Shown: piece after piece, positions 20,060 to 31,620 of the stretch
Layout of the letters: each line of letters starts with the position of its first letter
Numbering within the stretch: position 1 is the stretch's first letter
The notes under the pieces: model-generated
Seen by the model: the letters and a program-made list of their open reading frames with translations, nothing else
The model's database searches: none
What the model was told of the DNA's origin: nothing
Translations under genes and position numbers: made by a program
Source: Caenorhabditis remanei
Taxonomy: Eukaryota > Nematoda > Chromadorea > Rhabditida > Rhabditidae
NCBI RefSeq assembly: GCF_010183535.1
Contig: NW_026526143.1
Span: 31,280-95,279 of the forward strand
Direction of reading: 5' to 3'
Length of the DNA stretch: 64,000 bases

Positions 20060-20420
20060 GATTATCAAAAGTCACCGCGCCTTCAGGCTACTCATATCTT
20101 TAGAGTTATATAGTTTCTGCGGCACCTTTACTTTGGCGCGACTATTGGCATAACTCACTTTTTTGCCATCAACCAATTTTTTGTTACTCATTGATCTCTA
20201 GCGATGAGAACAGATAAGGAAGATGAATAGTCAGGCAAATCCAAACATGCTAGCATAGGATTTACCCTTTGCTTTTTTTGTCATTATGAGGATAATTTGA
20301 AATATCGCTATTTTGGATCAGCTTGACATTTTTGTTTGTTTGTCTGAAAGTTATCTTAAATTTTCATTGCTGACTTTGGTCTTTCAACTGGCACATTTTA
20401 ACAAGATTTCTTGCAGACTG
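20060..20420. repeat. Inverted copy of the host repeat, empty site
   Basis: The reverse complement reads AATCCTATGCTAGCATG, then GCCTGACTATTCATCTTCC, then TTATCTGTTCTCATCGCTAG and AAGGCGCGG. It aligns with the flanks of the foldback element at 17514-18488 but has only one copy of the 9-base target (CTATTCATC here) and no insertion. Confidence 0.7.
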
Positions 20421-22523
20421 CAAACTACCATGAAAATTAGAAAACAACTATTTTGTTCATCCAGAACTCTTCAGTGAGTTTCTATACAGAAAAAGGTTTC
20501 TGCTACAAAAATGAACTTCTAAAAAAACTGAGAAAAAAAAGAAATATGAACAGAAGAAAATGAAATTCTAGATTACGAATTTCAACAATCGTTCAAAACA
20601 TGAGCAAATTTCTGAAACCAAGACGCAATCTTATAATATACTTTGTGTTACCTATTTTTCAAAATGTAATAATTAAGATGTCATTTTTTGTTTCCAAAAT
20701 TTCTCAAGTTGCAAAGACTCAGTCATAGAAAATTACCGTATTCTGCCCTTTGCCCAACGGGTCCGCCACGTGAGCAGACTCATCAGGCGGGTGTCATCGT
20801 CGGTCTCGTTCGAAAACTCAAAAATAGAAGAGAGCAGAGTAACCCTAATACAGAAGGCGACGTAGACAAACATCTCGGGCGGGAAATACTGTCGGGAAAA
20901 CCTTTCGGGAACTCTTTGTGATGGAGGGGGAGGTCCCGTTGATGCTACTGGGTGGGAGGAGAGAAGGCACTATATGAGGAAAGGAAAAAAGAGAGAATAT
21001 CGTCATTATTCCACTATTTTGGTTTGTTTATCAGATTCTTGTTATGATAGGGTGTTTGGGGTTTTGGTCTCAAATCTTTTAAACTTCATTTTATGTGTAA
21101 AATCGAACATGAAGACACTTTGATAACAAAAGACTTTATAGTAAATATTGAAATAATTATAGTAATGAACTATAGTAAGAAAGTAATGAACTATAGTATA
21201 AAACGACAAAAAACTGAACTATAGTAATGGTAATAATATACTGAAGTAGTTAACATTTCCTCTTTTTATTGTGCTCCCACCATCCAAATCACCCTCGATT
21301 TTGTGTGTATACTTTTCTGTTTTCTGTTCGTCTACCATTAGTCTCCTTATAATGCCACAATCTCATTACATTAGACCGGTTAAAAACCGTGTGAGTTTAT
21401 TTTTTTCTCTTCTCGAATTAATAGAAATCAGAGAAATTGTTGAAAATCCAACACTACTTTTTAATTACCTTTTCCAATTATGTAGATTATCTGCTTTCCC
21501 GCTTTTACTTCTAATCCAACCAGAACAAAAGTTATTAAAACAGTTTTTCAGGTATCAACACTCTCACACGTGAACACACCTACAAATCTGTCAATTGCGT
21601 CCATCAAGACAACAAGTGACTGCTACCGGATTCTCCCACCTGTTTCTGCCAACTTCTTCTCGCACAAATATTTGTGCAGCTGACACAAAGTTGTAAGTTC
21701 AATTTGTTTTTTTGTTTAGCTGTTTGTGAACGTTCACAAATGCTTCTTTTAGTTTTTGGAAGGCGTAGAATCATTTTCTGTTTTGAAATGTCACCGTTTG
21801 AACGAAGATTTGTATATCATTCCTTTTCTCCCCACCTCCATCATTTCCTCATCGTCGATGCATAATTCTCGTTTATCTTTAATTTTGCATAATTTTGAGC
21901 GATTTTCTTGATATAAGGTGATTCCAATATGTTACACAACTTCCCAATTGCCTACACCATGTATCCATGTATATATTTGCTCTCTTATTTCTAATGTCAA
22001 TTTTCCACTCCCATCTGCGAAATAGCGGCTGTCAATTAGCTGTATCCATACTTATTACTTTTCTTGTTTAAATACGCGTAGGTGTCTTTTATTCGGGACC
22101 AAAGTCCATAACAGCTATTCAAAATTTAAAGTTGTGAGAACTTTTTTCATCCTCATCCACTGAAAACTAATGGTACCTGACACTTTTTGATGACATGTTC
22201 TCAGGAAGTCAATACATTAAATTTTCAAGGTTATCGCCGAGCGAATACCCACATTTCCTCCGTTTTTGTTTGGTAGTCTTGAATGTTATGACAGGTGGTA
22301 GTCTGGCACTGCGACCTCTGTTAGAAAAAGGACTTACAACTTGAGGGGTAACAAGAGAAAGAGAACAAGAGGGAGAGAGACATCTAACTGTTACAAGGAG
22401 AACCCATTTTCTTTCAATCCGCTCTATTTTTTTTAAGCATACCGTACCGTGCAGTAAGATAGACAATTTCGCTTTAGTCAGTTGAAAATGAAAAACCTTG
22501 AGAGGGTCGTAAACCTTGAGAAG
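20421..22523. other. Intergenic, nothing recognised
   Basis: AT-rich with poly-pyrimidine stretches. No open frame with protein-like composition, no RNA gene, no clear repeat. Confidence 0.5.
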
Positions 22524-22540
22524 GTATCACTGATTGTCCC
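22524..22540. repeat. Isolated MITE end
   Basis: GTATCACTGATTGTCCC matches the terminal sequence of the element at 19600-19916. No partner end was seen nearby; it lies about 70 bp left of the second foldback element. Confidence 0.4.
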
Positions 22541-22608
22541 ACAAAGTACTTTATGTATAAACTTTGTAAATTCTATTAATAACCATGACTGGAAATACTA
22601 CCTTTCTC

Positions 22609-23469
22609 GGCTCCGGGACATTTCAAAACCGGACGTTTCAAAACCGAGACATTTCAAAACCGGACGTTTCAAAACCAGACGTTTCAAAACCGGACATTTC
22701 AAAACCGAGACATTTCAAAACCGGACATTTCAAAACCGGACATTTCAAAACCAGACATTTCAAAACCGGTATTTTCAAAGCAGGTGTTTGGGCTATAAAG
22801 CTGCTTAGCACTTTCTAAAAACTGATTTTGATTTGTGTTGAGGACTAATTGATAACAAAAACAATTTTATAAATCAAAAATCAACAGAGAAAGAAGAAAA
22901 CAGGTTATAACTGATTTTTAAAACTTTTTAGCAGCTCGGATGGCTTTTAAGTAGGCGATTCCCTGAAGTGGAACTCTTGGGGGTTGGGGGTTATTCAAAA
23001 CGACAGCTAAAAGTCTCTTGTCCTTCTGCAGGTCTTTTTCCTTTCGCTCTGCTGACACCTAAACATGCCTATGTTTTATTTTTGTTGGTAATTTAAGGAA
23101 CTTACTTTGTAAAGTGGATCAAAATCCAGTGCTTCCTTGTTTTGTTTTAAATGCAACGCCTCTTCTTTCAAACATTTAACAAGCTCGGATAAATGGGGTT
23201 CAGTTCGACCTCGAGTGTCTAAAATGCAACCTTCTAGATTTCGATGAAGTGCTTCTACGGAATTGGTAGTTCGAGGTAGTCCTCGAATCGTTCTCTCAGC
23301 TACGTTCCATTTCAGTGGCGGGAACCTCAGAGATGGACTGGGGCCGACATAAAACTTTCGGATGTAGTTCTCAAACTCTGAAAGAATTATTATCATATTT
23401 CAAAGTCGTTACGTCCGGTTTTGAAATGTCTCGGTTTTGAAACGTCCGGTTTTGAAATGTCCCGGAGCC
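22609..23469. mobile_element. MULE-type element with 59-bp inverted repeats and transposase fragment
   Basis: The first 59 bases (from GGCTCCGGGACATTTC) are the exact reverse complement of the last 59. The left arm carries additional tandem units (CATTTCAAAACCGGA and variants, about ten in all up to 22775), while the right arm is short. Flanks CCTTTCTC (22601-22608) and CCATTCTC (23470-23477) agree at seven of eight bases, a probable 8-bp target duplication. Two exons of a MULE-like transposase C-terminus lie inside on the minus strand. The transposase lacks its catalytic N-terminal part, so this is an internally deleted, non-autonomous copy. The perfect inverted repeats suggest recent activity. 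Confidence 0.85.
22918..23377 (-). pseudogene. C-terminal fragment of a MULE-type transposase
   Basis: Two exons on the minus strand: 23377-23106 (acceptor TTTCAG, donor GTAAGT) and 23058-22918 (acceptor GTTTAG, stop TAA at 22920-22918). Joined in frame they give about 136 residues. The first exon has the pattern that follows the catalytic core in nematode MULE transposases: a WN pair, then GLPRTTNSVEALHRNL, where R-T-N-S-E-HR is the typical signature. The second exon is Lys-rich and ends in a basic stretch (AIRAAKKF). The DDE core should lie further 5', but only ~90 bp separate the first exon from the element's end, so it was deleted. Both exons are open with good splice signals, which suggests the deletion is recent. 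Confidence 0.7.
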
Positions 23470-23477
23470 CCATTCTC

Positions 23478-24411
23478 TTATACAACAATCCACTAGTGCT
23501 TATGACACTTTCCTCTTGTCTACATGAATTCCTCTAAAAATGAACCGCCAAAAAGGAAGAAATTTGAATCCTGAGATCTGTGTCACCACAGTTATCAGCG
23601 GTTCTTTTATCGGTGAGTAATTTGGTGGATGCGTCAGAATCGGGCATGGCGGCAGAGCGGCTCTTTAAAGTCTCTCCAGGCAATTGGGGGAGTGGGGGAG
23701 GTTTGACGGTCTCCATTCTACCTTTCTTTTCTTTTCTTTTTACAATGGAACCCATTTGAAATCACTTCTCCTTTTTGGAGAATGTTTCTGCCATCTATCT
23801 TTATCGCCTCTTGTCTTATTGTTTTTTTTTCGTTAAGATTTGAGCACATTTCAAAGTAAAATAACATGGTTTTCGAATATAATAGCCACAAGTCGGCAAT
23901 TAATGTTTTGTTTTTTTCATATTTCTTTCTGCTCCGAGATTAGCGTATCTGCCAAACATGGGAGAGGTAGACCCAAAATAAAATAGGGGAGAGGGCGATA
24001 CGGTATGCGGTATACGGCACGGTACACAGATATACGGTAGGAAAATGGAGGGCAATTAAACACAGGCACACAAAATTTCGTACTCTTGCCATATTTCACT
24101 CTTCATCATATTTGTTATACTGAGAATTTTTAAAAGCGTACTCGACGCCCTCGAAACCAACACGTATGGCGTTTAAAATTAACTTGATATCTGTACAATA
24201 ACATGTATCGAAGAACATGTAAGAAAATGTATCCAAACCTTGCTATGGGTTTTAAATCTAACATTCTGACTTTCAGTTTTTTCTGAAATTCAAAGTCAAT
24301 CAAGTGCAAGTTTTTTTTCTAATGATTGAAAACAATTTCTAAGCTTCTTATAATTTCGAAATTATCATCTAATATATCTGTCCTATATTTTACAAAAAAT
24401 ACTACTTTTCA
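23478..24411. other. Intergenic, upstream of the DOT1-like gene
   Basis: No gene was recognised. A GTATGCGGTATACGGC-type stretch near 24000-24045 is a short simple repeat. The part nearest 24411 probably contains the promoter of the downstream gene, but no element could be named. Confidence 0.5.
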
Positions 24412-24412
24412 G
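24405..24412 (+). promoter_or_regulatory. Probable trans-splice acceptor of the DOT1-like gene
   Basis: CTTTTCAG ends at 24412, 41 bases before the ATG at 24454, with no coding exon upstream. This is the typical place for spliced-leader addition in nematodes; a 5' UTR intron is the alternative. Confidence 0.5.
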
Positions 24413-24453
24413 ACTTCTCCAGAAAGACTTCCGCCGCCGAAAACAACAAGAAA

Positions 24454-26423
24454 ATGATGAGTGCTAATTCCAACCAACTTTCTGTCATCGCTAAGACGTC
24501 CGGTTCCTCTCAACGGACTTTGAGAACACGTGCCCCGGCTTCTGAAAAAATACTGGTCTCGCCATACGTCTTTGGAGACGATATAAACTATTCTGAGAAA
24601 GATAGTCACTTCCTCACAGTTTTTCTCCAGCACATCAAGGAGTAAGTTTATTTCATGACCAAATAGTATAAAAACTAATTATTTATTTTCAGGGATAAAA
24701 GCGGTCTTCTCAATATGACGAAGTGGAAAGTTCCACGTGGTTTCGAGAAGAGTTCCCTGAACAACCTCAATAAATTCATGAAAGAATTGAGCAAAAGATG
24801 CCACCAGCTCAAGATGAGCAACACTTCCGATCTCCCACGCACCGCCGATTTTGAATTGTGGAACCAAGCCAATTGTAATTTCGCGATGACTGAGGCTATA
24901 ATGAGCTTGGTATACAAGCTGACAATTCGGGATGCCACTATTTTGGCTAACAAGAAGAAGCACGAAGTAAGTACATTGAAAAAAACTCTTTCAGACTATC
25001 GCGCTTGAAAAAATAACAGTGGTGCGCAATTTTTGCATTAGTTCATTATCTTTAAAATTGTGTTATAACGGCATCCTCTCCTTCCTCGAAATCCACGAAA
25101 ACGATTTTCCCGGGTATTTTCCCTAATTATAATTAGACCCCGCGTGATTCGTAGAATTTAGATTGGCAAACAGAATTTCTTGAACATTTTTTGTTCAGTG
25201 AACTTTTCAGTTATCCACATTTAGTATTATATTATTTTCAGACATACGGCGAAGTGATGCCCGCCCAACTTGCTCAGTTTTGTGAAAAACTGAATATGGG
25301 CCCAGATGATGTCTTTCTCGACTTAGGTTCCGGCATAGGCAACACAGTGTGTTATATTGCTGGTGCCTGCCAAATAAAACAAGCTGTTGGGATCGAATTG
25401 TTAGACGCACCAGCTGCATACGCCAAAGAAATGGAGGCAAACTTCAAAGAGTGAGTTTTATCGTTTTCAATCTAGATAAGGTTTTTGAACTTACAGAGTG
25501 ATGAAATTTTATGGAAAGAAGAAAAGTCCGATTGCACTCTACCAGGGAAACCTCTTTGATCCAAAATGGGAAGAAACAATTTTGGAGGCAACGGTGATCT
25601 ACACCAATAATTTCATTTTTGATGAAGAAATGAATGTCAAATTAGAAGCCATCTTCATGAAATGCCCCAAAAAGCCAAAGATTATTTCATCCAAAAGTTT
25701 TATTGGCAAAAGGATGAAAAATAACCAGAAATACCAAGAAGGTGAGTTTATCTAATAGTTGTAAAAATAAACTTCATTTTTTTCAGGCCTAAGAGGAGCA
25801 ACAGAGGAAGAAATATTTGAAGGATTCCCGAATAATACCTCCTGGACTGGGCAACCAGTACAATTCTTTTTGCTTGAGTTTAAGGACACTGTGGTCAGTT
25901 TTTTAAATTGAAGATTGAATTTAATGTTTTTTCTTAGAACATCCCTGCTGCCAACAACTCGGTTATTGCCCACAATGTGAACGATGGAGAGGATGTCCAG
26001 GAGGAGGAAGATGACAAGGAGAACAGAATGGAGGATCAGGAAGATATGATGATGGATAGAGAAATCGAAAACGAAGAGCACCAATACGATGACCAGCGGG
26101 AAATCGACATTGACTTGGATTATGGATATGATGCACCCGTTTTTGATAATTTGGATGGTATGGAGCCGCTGCCTTTCGATGATTTTGAGCTAGATAGATA
26201 TGATCTACAAATGGAGGTTGAGGATGAAGAAGATGGCATGGATGTGCCGGAGGCAGCTGGAGACAATGATGAAGAAAGTGAAGAAGAAGAGGAGGAAGAG
26301 CCACGCTTCCATGATGGTGTAGTGGGCAGCTTGAGGAGCAGAGAAACGTATGAAGGTAAGTACTGTCCCCAAGTATTCCACAGGGCAATTGCGGAAACTG
26401 TCAAAAGACACAAAAGGAATTGA
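24454..26423 (+). CDS. DOT1-family histone H3K79 methyltransferase
   Basis: Six exons join in frame: 24454-24641, 24693-24966, 25242-25450, 25497-25741, 25787-25893 and 25938-26423 (1509 nt, 502 aa). The methyltransferase core has the DOT1 order: TYGEVMPAQLAQF (155-167), the SAM-binding motif DLGSGIGNT (181-189; DLGSGxG in the family), acidic Glu after the next strand (AVGIELL), GNLFDP (241-246), YTNNFIF (259-265; NNF is the family's substrate-side motif) and IISSKSF. It should methylate Lys79 of histone H3 in the nucleus. The last ~160 residues are very acidic (runs of Glu and Asp), unlike the basic DNA-binding tails of some DOT1 proteins. Caenorhabditis has several DOT1 paralogues; I cannot say which this is. 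A 28-base GTAAG...CAG near the end is too short to be an intron, so the frame is read through to 26423. Confidence 0.9.
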
Positions 26424-27002
26424 TTTATATTTGTTACTCAGTTCATTTTTTAATATTCCGATTTCTCATTTTATATTCAATTAAAACCTCAATACCCCTT
26501 CCACTCCTTGCGTCATTTTTTCCGCTTTTTTCCGTTTTTTTCACCTTTTTGTCCTTTCCAAATTAAGTTGTCATGTTAAAATTTCCCAACCCATACGACG
26601 CCCCATGTCTTCTATTTGTGTTCATCCTTCGGTCTCTGATTTTTTAATCAACTATTCCAGTATGGAATGCTATCACTTCCAATTTCTCCATCATCCAAAT
26701 TCGAAACTCCCCTCAAAGCCTTCATTACTTGTTTTTAACATCATTTTGTTTTCTCCACCAGGTGTTCTTTTTCATCCTCAATTAGTTGAATCCATTATTT
26801 TTATTATCTCTGTTATTTTTCACCTATATTCATACAATCCTATAATCTCTACTTGTTTACTTTATCTGTAGCCGAAACGATCAATCCGTTTTCCCGTTTT
26901 TTTTTATTCGTCTTCCTTAATATTGTTTCATTTTGATTAAACTTTTGTTAAAAAGCTGACCTATATTTAATGTTTTCAAAATACTTTTTTTTTCCAAATA
27001 AA
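26424..27002 (+). other. 3' flank of the DOT1-like gene
   Basis: Pyrimidine-rich non-coding sequence. An AATAAA at 26997-27002 is one possible poly(A) signal; ATTAAA-like signals occur earlier. The small plus-strand frame at 26605-26871 is low-complexity and was not accepted. Confidence 0.4.
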
Positions 27003-27029
27003 ATCTAAAAAATATAATATTTTTTAATC

Positions 27030-27800
27030 TTTCGGACATATTGCGTCGTCAAAAACATATTCATCCACCAAACACGGATACCTGGCGAGCTGAAAAAAAA
27101 ACAAATGATATTCTGCTTTACATCAACAAAAAAGTTACTTACCCGACATTTTCGCTGTCTTGAACACTACGAAATAGTTGATCTTGACTTAGTTGCAGTG
27201 TAGAGTGACGTCATAGAAAATCTGAAACACTTTACTATTCTCCGGTAAAAATACAAGACTATAAAATTTCTTACTTTTTAAATTTCCTTCACAAAGGTAT
27301 TCTGCTATGTTTTGAAAGGAAACAGTCACCGAAGTCGTGTGTCACCAAACACCTTTTCTTCTCAGAGGAATCGGGAATGTACAGATCCCTGCAAAATAAA
27401 GAAAGTAGATTTTAATATCTATCACTTAGAAAAACTTACTTAAAAGAAATGGTACGTTAATTGTAGGGAGTGTTGCGTCCCCCAATTCTTTCAACAGGGA
27501 TATTCAGAAATCTGAAAAAAAGTAGAATACGATGTCTACCGCCTACAGTAACTCACCTTTTCAACACATTATAATAATAGATAGATCAGAATTTTATAAA
27601 AATCAGAAGTTACAATATTCAATGGAAGAAACCTACACACGGTCTCAACATTCTTGGGATAGGTTATAGGAATAAAAGTAAAAAATGAAGTGGTTATTTG
27701 AGAGTCATAAAAAATAAAAAATGAGTTTCATAAAAAACATTTTCGAGGCGGCAAGACATCAGACTGATAAGATAACAGGAAAGAGGCGCCGACGAAAAGT
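27030..27800 (-). repeat. Segment family, copy 1
   Basis: About 27240-27795 matches 31640-32190 closely and 30320-30610 partly. The minus strand shows short exon-like blocks bounded by good splice signals, for example CTGCAG followed by GATCTGTACATTCCCGATTC, which would read LYIPDSSEKKRCLVTHDF. In this copy the block runs into a stop (after RIPL) before the next donor. It is best seen as a decayed gene segment present in several copies. Confidence 0.55.
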
Positions 27801-28470
27801 ATAATGAGAGAGAGGGAGCCACTAGTGTCGGAACAGGTGGTGGATAGAGAAGGAGACCGCGAGAGTAGTTGACTACACTCCATTGTCATTTTCCCGTTGT
27901 CTTAAAAAAAGATAAGAACGACTATAGAAAGCGAAAATTAGTTTTTTGGATTTTATTTTTAGAAAAAATTTTTATCAGTAAAAAACTCTAGAGAGGGTTT
28001 CATTACTTTGGAACTTGAGTAGAATCAACAAGTCTTACGAATACATATTTAGTTACATAATACGATGATAACAATTAACTTAATTATTCAAAAATATTAG
28101 GTTGTGACATTTGGCTCCCTATTTTGATTGTTTCATCGAGCATGTGATTGTCTCCAATGAATGCAACTATTCTGAAAATAATAATACTTTTACAAATGGA
28201 ATCAAAAAAGAATTTTACATGCCTTAAAATTTCCCAAAGAATGCATTTCCGGGGGATGCGTAACATACTAAGGAAGTCTTGTATAAAAAAGTAGTCAACT
28301 ACAAAAATGAAACTCTAAATTTTATGTGCATGTTCTACAAAACTGAACACTATCAGACAAGATTAAGAGTAGAGAGGTGGTTACAGCTGTGCAATTCTAA
28401 AATGTATAAAATTTTAAACTGTCAACATAAAAACAGAATGCTCACATTGTCACTCCCGGAATTCGGAAGC
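27801..28470. other. Intergenic, nothing recognised
   Basis: AT-rich. The short frames 28084-28266 and 28279-28479 have no recognisable features. Confidence 0.5.
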
Positions 28471-28474
28471 GCTT

Positions 28475-28919
28475 TGTAGACCTTTGAATGAGGCTAGTTA
28501 GACAACAGTAACAAGTGATTCAATAGACATCTTTATTGATGGCTTGTCAACGAGTCAAGGGTTACAGAGTAATTGAGGGAGCTCCGACAGGAGCGACCGC
28601 TCGCGGCGGCGACAAAAGGTAAGAAGTGTGGGTTAAAGGTGAGAAAGGGCGAGAGGGGATGATAATGAGAGACGCAGAGAGCGCAGAGAGCGCGCGGCGA
28701 GACCCGATGAGATTACTGTCGCACTCGTTTCCCGTGTGTGTCGATTTACGCTCCTCGGAGAGAGATGGTGACTTGTGGAGACGCAGAGACAATTGTCGGC
28801 AGTTTGACTTAGAGTTGTTGGGATTGTGCCGTAATGAGCTTGTCCGAGCGAGTTGGTGACCGTGTCCCTATGAGTCGTGTCACTAGCGTAATATGATGGA
28901 GCTAGGGACGCGACACACA
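28475..28919 (-). mobile_element. Possible solo LTR
   Basis: A ~445-bp block, richer in GC than its surroundings, reads on the minus strand TGTGTCGCGTCCC at its start and TCTACA at its end, the TG...CA frame of LTRs, with a poly(A) signal AATAAAG at 28537-28531, about 60 bp before the 3' end. No matching second LTR, internal region or clear target duplication was found, so this is tentative. Non-coding. Confidence 0.35.
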
Positions 28920-29019
28920 TACTTTATTCGTGTGGAAGCCCTGCTCCCAACTACTAACCAAGAGTAAGCTAGATGACAACAGATATTTATTCATAGATAG
29001 AAATATACTCATAATGTGG

Positions 29020-29230
29020 TTCAGTATGATAGTCTTTGTAAACTGCTCGCAAACCAGTAGACAGTTTTACAAGTTTATACCATATTTCATCACATTTGTA
29101 TTCGAATTTGTTAAACTTATGTTTCGCTGTTATTGCTCAAATGAAAAACAAATTGGGATATCTCGCAGGAAATAAGCTGAGAAAAATTATTTATTCAGTT
29201 GAAGTTTTACATTAATAAAAGAAACTTCAT
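29020..29230. repeat. Segment family, left part, copy A
   Basis: AACTGCTCGCAAACCAGTAG, ATATCTCGCAGGAAAT and AAAATTATTTATTCAGTTGAA recur, diverged, at 30850-31030. Together with the 27.2, 30.3 and 31.6 kb blocks this shows that a segment of over 1 kb has been duplicated. Confidence 0.55.
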
Positions 29231-29269
29231 AAATGTCCAACATTTCCGTACGATTGACCAACAATGCCA

Positions 29270-29960
29270 GTTGAGCTCCAAAATGATATCCATCTCAATT
29301 TTGTTCTTCAAAGCGTGGACAATGACGGAAAGATTTGTGGCGGCATGGATATTGCTGCAATTGAATTATTAATAATTGCATTATTTATTTGATGACGGAT
29401 TTCACAGCGTAAACAGCTCCTCCGAGAGTAGTCTGTCTTCCGCGCCCACAACAAATAAGCAAAGAACGGATTCAATAGGTAACTAAGTAATGATATAGTA
29501 CTCTTTCAATCATGGTTCCCTAAGAGTCGTTGTACTCTCAATCCGTCGACCCCTCGGAATATGGACCAAGAATATCCATGATGAGTGAATGCCATTTTTG
29601 AACCCGATGCCCCTCTACCAATGTGGGGTTTTCACCACATTTTTCAACTAAAATAATTTGAAAATAGCATTTGCCTACCTTTGGATTGTATTTTTTAAAC
29701 ACCATTGCACCAATTGGAAGACCGGTCTTCATTAGAAGCGCAAGGTGCGTAAGAAAACGTCGGCACTCCCCGTGCTTGCGATTGACAGTGCCGAGACCAA
29801 AGTGTCAACGTCCTTGTTCAAATAGAAGAAGTATTTTTGTGAAACTTCTGAAAAGTCGATATTGTGATCAGATGAGAACAGCAATGCTTATACCTTTTCC
29901 ATTGGAATTTTTCAATGAAATACCAAAAAGCAAGCTGGATGGTAACACCAGATGAACTGT
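29270..29960 (-). pseudogene. Decayed gene fragments, family unclear
   Basis: Several minus-strand pieces have protein-like composition but do not join in one frame: FIWCYHPACF near 29945, EVSQKYFFYLNKDVDTLVSA near 29830, then a frame at 29732-29538 (TGLPIGAMVFKKYNPK; CGENPTLVEGHRVQKWHSL). The Cys/His spacing in the first piece is zinc-finger-like. Frame changes and a stop separate the pieces, so a pseudogene is the best reading. I did not identify the parent. Confidence 0.3.
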
Positions 29961-30299
29961 CCACAGTTTGGTGATTTCCTGAAAGGTTTCTGATTATTTA
30001 TTTATTTTTAGACATCCAGATAAACTGAGGTGATAAAGAACAATGATGTGATAAGGGACAATTGATGTGATAAGGGACAACCGATTTTTATAGACTTTTT
30101 TCACATTGTATTTTGAAGTTATTGATTTTCAAATTTTGAAGATAATTTTCGCCGTTCCATAAATTCAGAGTTTCAAAAATTATGTACATGTTTTACAAAA
30201 CCAAACATTATGCGATAAGAAATAAAACCGAGACACGCTTTCAAAAATGGTAACTATCTACTGAAAATATTAAGAGTCAACATTGACCGGCACTACATT

Positions 30300-30610
30300 T
30301 AGAATGTTCACTTTTTTTTCACAAAATAAAGAAAGTAAATTATAATATCTGTCTCCCAGAAAAACTTACTTTTTTACAAGAAAAGGTCCGCTAATTGTGG
30401 GGAGTCTTGCGTCGCCAAAAACCTTATTATATAGAAATCTGAAAAAAAGTAGATCATGATGTCTACCACCTACAGAAACTCACCATTCCACTAAAACATA
30501 ATATATCTAATAAATAGATTTAAACGAATAGATTAGAATTTCTGAAAAATCAGTTACAATAACCAAGGGAGAAGCCTACACACAGCCTCAACATCCTTGT
30601 GCTGTGCCTT
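30300..30610. repeat. Segment family, copy 2 (partial)
   Basis: Matches the core of copies 1 and 3: CACAAAATAAAGAAAGTA, AAAACTTACTT, GGGGAGTCTTGCGTC, TGATGTCTACCACCTACAG and CCTACACACAGCCTCAACATC. Shorter and more diverged than the other two. Confidence 0.6.
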
Positions 30611-30849
30611 CCTTTTTCCGCACCAGTATAGAATAGAAACTAAAAATGTAAAGAGGAGAAAAGGGACTCTCAGCCGGTTGTTTACTCCCCGCAAAGCGGA
30701 GAGCAATGCTCCCCGCAAAGTGGAGAGCAACGTCATTTCTGTCGAGAGAGAACCCGAGGAAAAGAGAGAACAGACAGGTCAGAGACTGGCCCATGACAAT
30801 AGACTGAAAAAGAGAGAACTCTCAATGCATACGCAATGCATTTTCTGAA

Positions 30850-31030
30850 TGGAAACTTTGTAATCTGCTGGCAAACCAGTAGACTGTTTCAAAATTTGCA
30901 TTATTTCATCACATTGGTATTTAAATTTGTTGAACTTATTTTTATAAGTGTTTATGTCTTGCTATTATAGCTCGAATGAAAATAATTCGAAATATCTCGC
31001 AGGAAATCCGCTAATAAAAATTATTTATTC
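30850..31030. repeat. Segment family, left part, copy B
   Basis: Diverged copy of 29020-29230 (CTGGCAAACCAGTAGACTG, AAATATCTCGCAGGAAAT, AAAAATTATTTATTCAGTTG). Confidence 0.55.
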
Positions 31031-31620
31031 AGTTGAAATCAACAAAAGAAACGACAAATAAAACACAGTTCGTTGAAAATACAACAGGCAGTAAAAAGAT
31101 GGAATGGCTGGTTTTGGCAGAGTGCAATCTGAACCTGGATTACTGGTATGACTTCTTTGCAAACTTTCTTAATCGGAATCTGAAAATGTACTTTAAGTTG
31201 TTTTTAAAGAAATTATTGTGTTAACTAACTACATCAATGATTTTCTTAAACTTGCCTTTGCATTCCACTCCTGCTTAGCTGCATAAAATATATATTTCAG
31301 CAACAACTGAAAAAAAGGGCGCATCATTACTCCATACACTTCAGAGTTCTTTGGCAGATACTTGCGGTCGACTCCTGCAAAAGGTTAGGAAGCAATTTTG
31401 TATAACTATGCGAATTCACTAAGTTCAATTTCTGTAACAAAAAAACAAAACTTGAACAATATTTTGTAAAAAAGAAGTCAAAGTACCGCTTGACTCAAAA
31501 GACGCCCTATAGCTCCAATTGTTTTGAAAGTTGTATTGAAGTCGGCCTTGCATTGTTCATCAGAAGATGAACAAAAAACTTTCGATATTGATTTTTTACC
31601 CTAGCATTATTCTCCGCTTT
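31031..31620. other. Intergenic, nothing recognised
   Basis: AT-rich sequence between duplicated blocks. One short frame (31033-31224) has no recognisable feature. Confidence 0.5.

Noticed and set aside
22482..22818. Plus-strand frames with FKTGHFKTE-type repeats
   Set aside because: Translation of the tandem units in the left arm of the foldback element.
26356..26383. GTAAG...CAG near the end of the DOT1-like gene as a last intron
   Set aside because: Only 28 bases, below the size nematode introns reach; reading through gives a sensible stop at 26423.
25752..26413. Minus-strand frames opposite the DOT1-like gene
   Set aside because: Ser/Pro/His-rich antisense shadows of the acidic tail; the sense strand has the domain and splice pattern.
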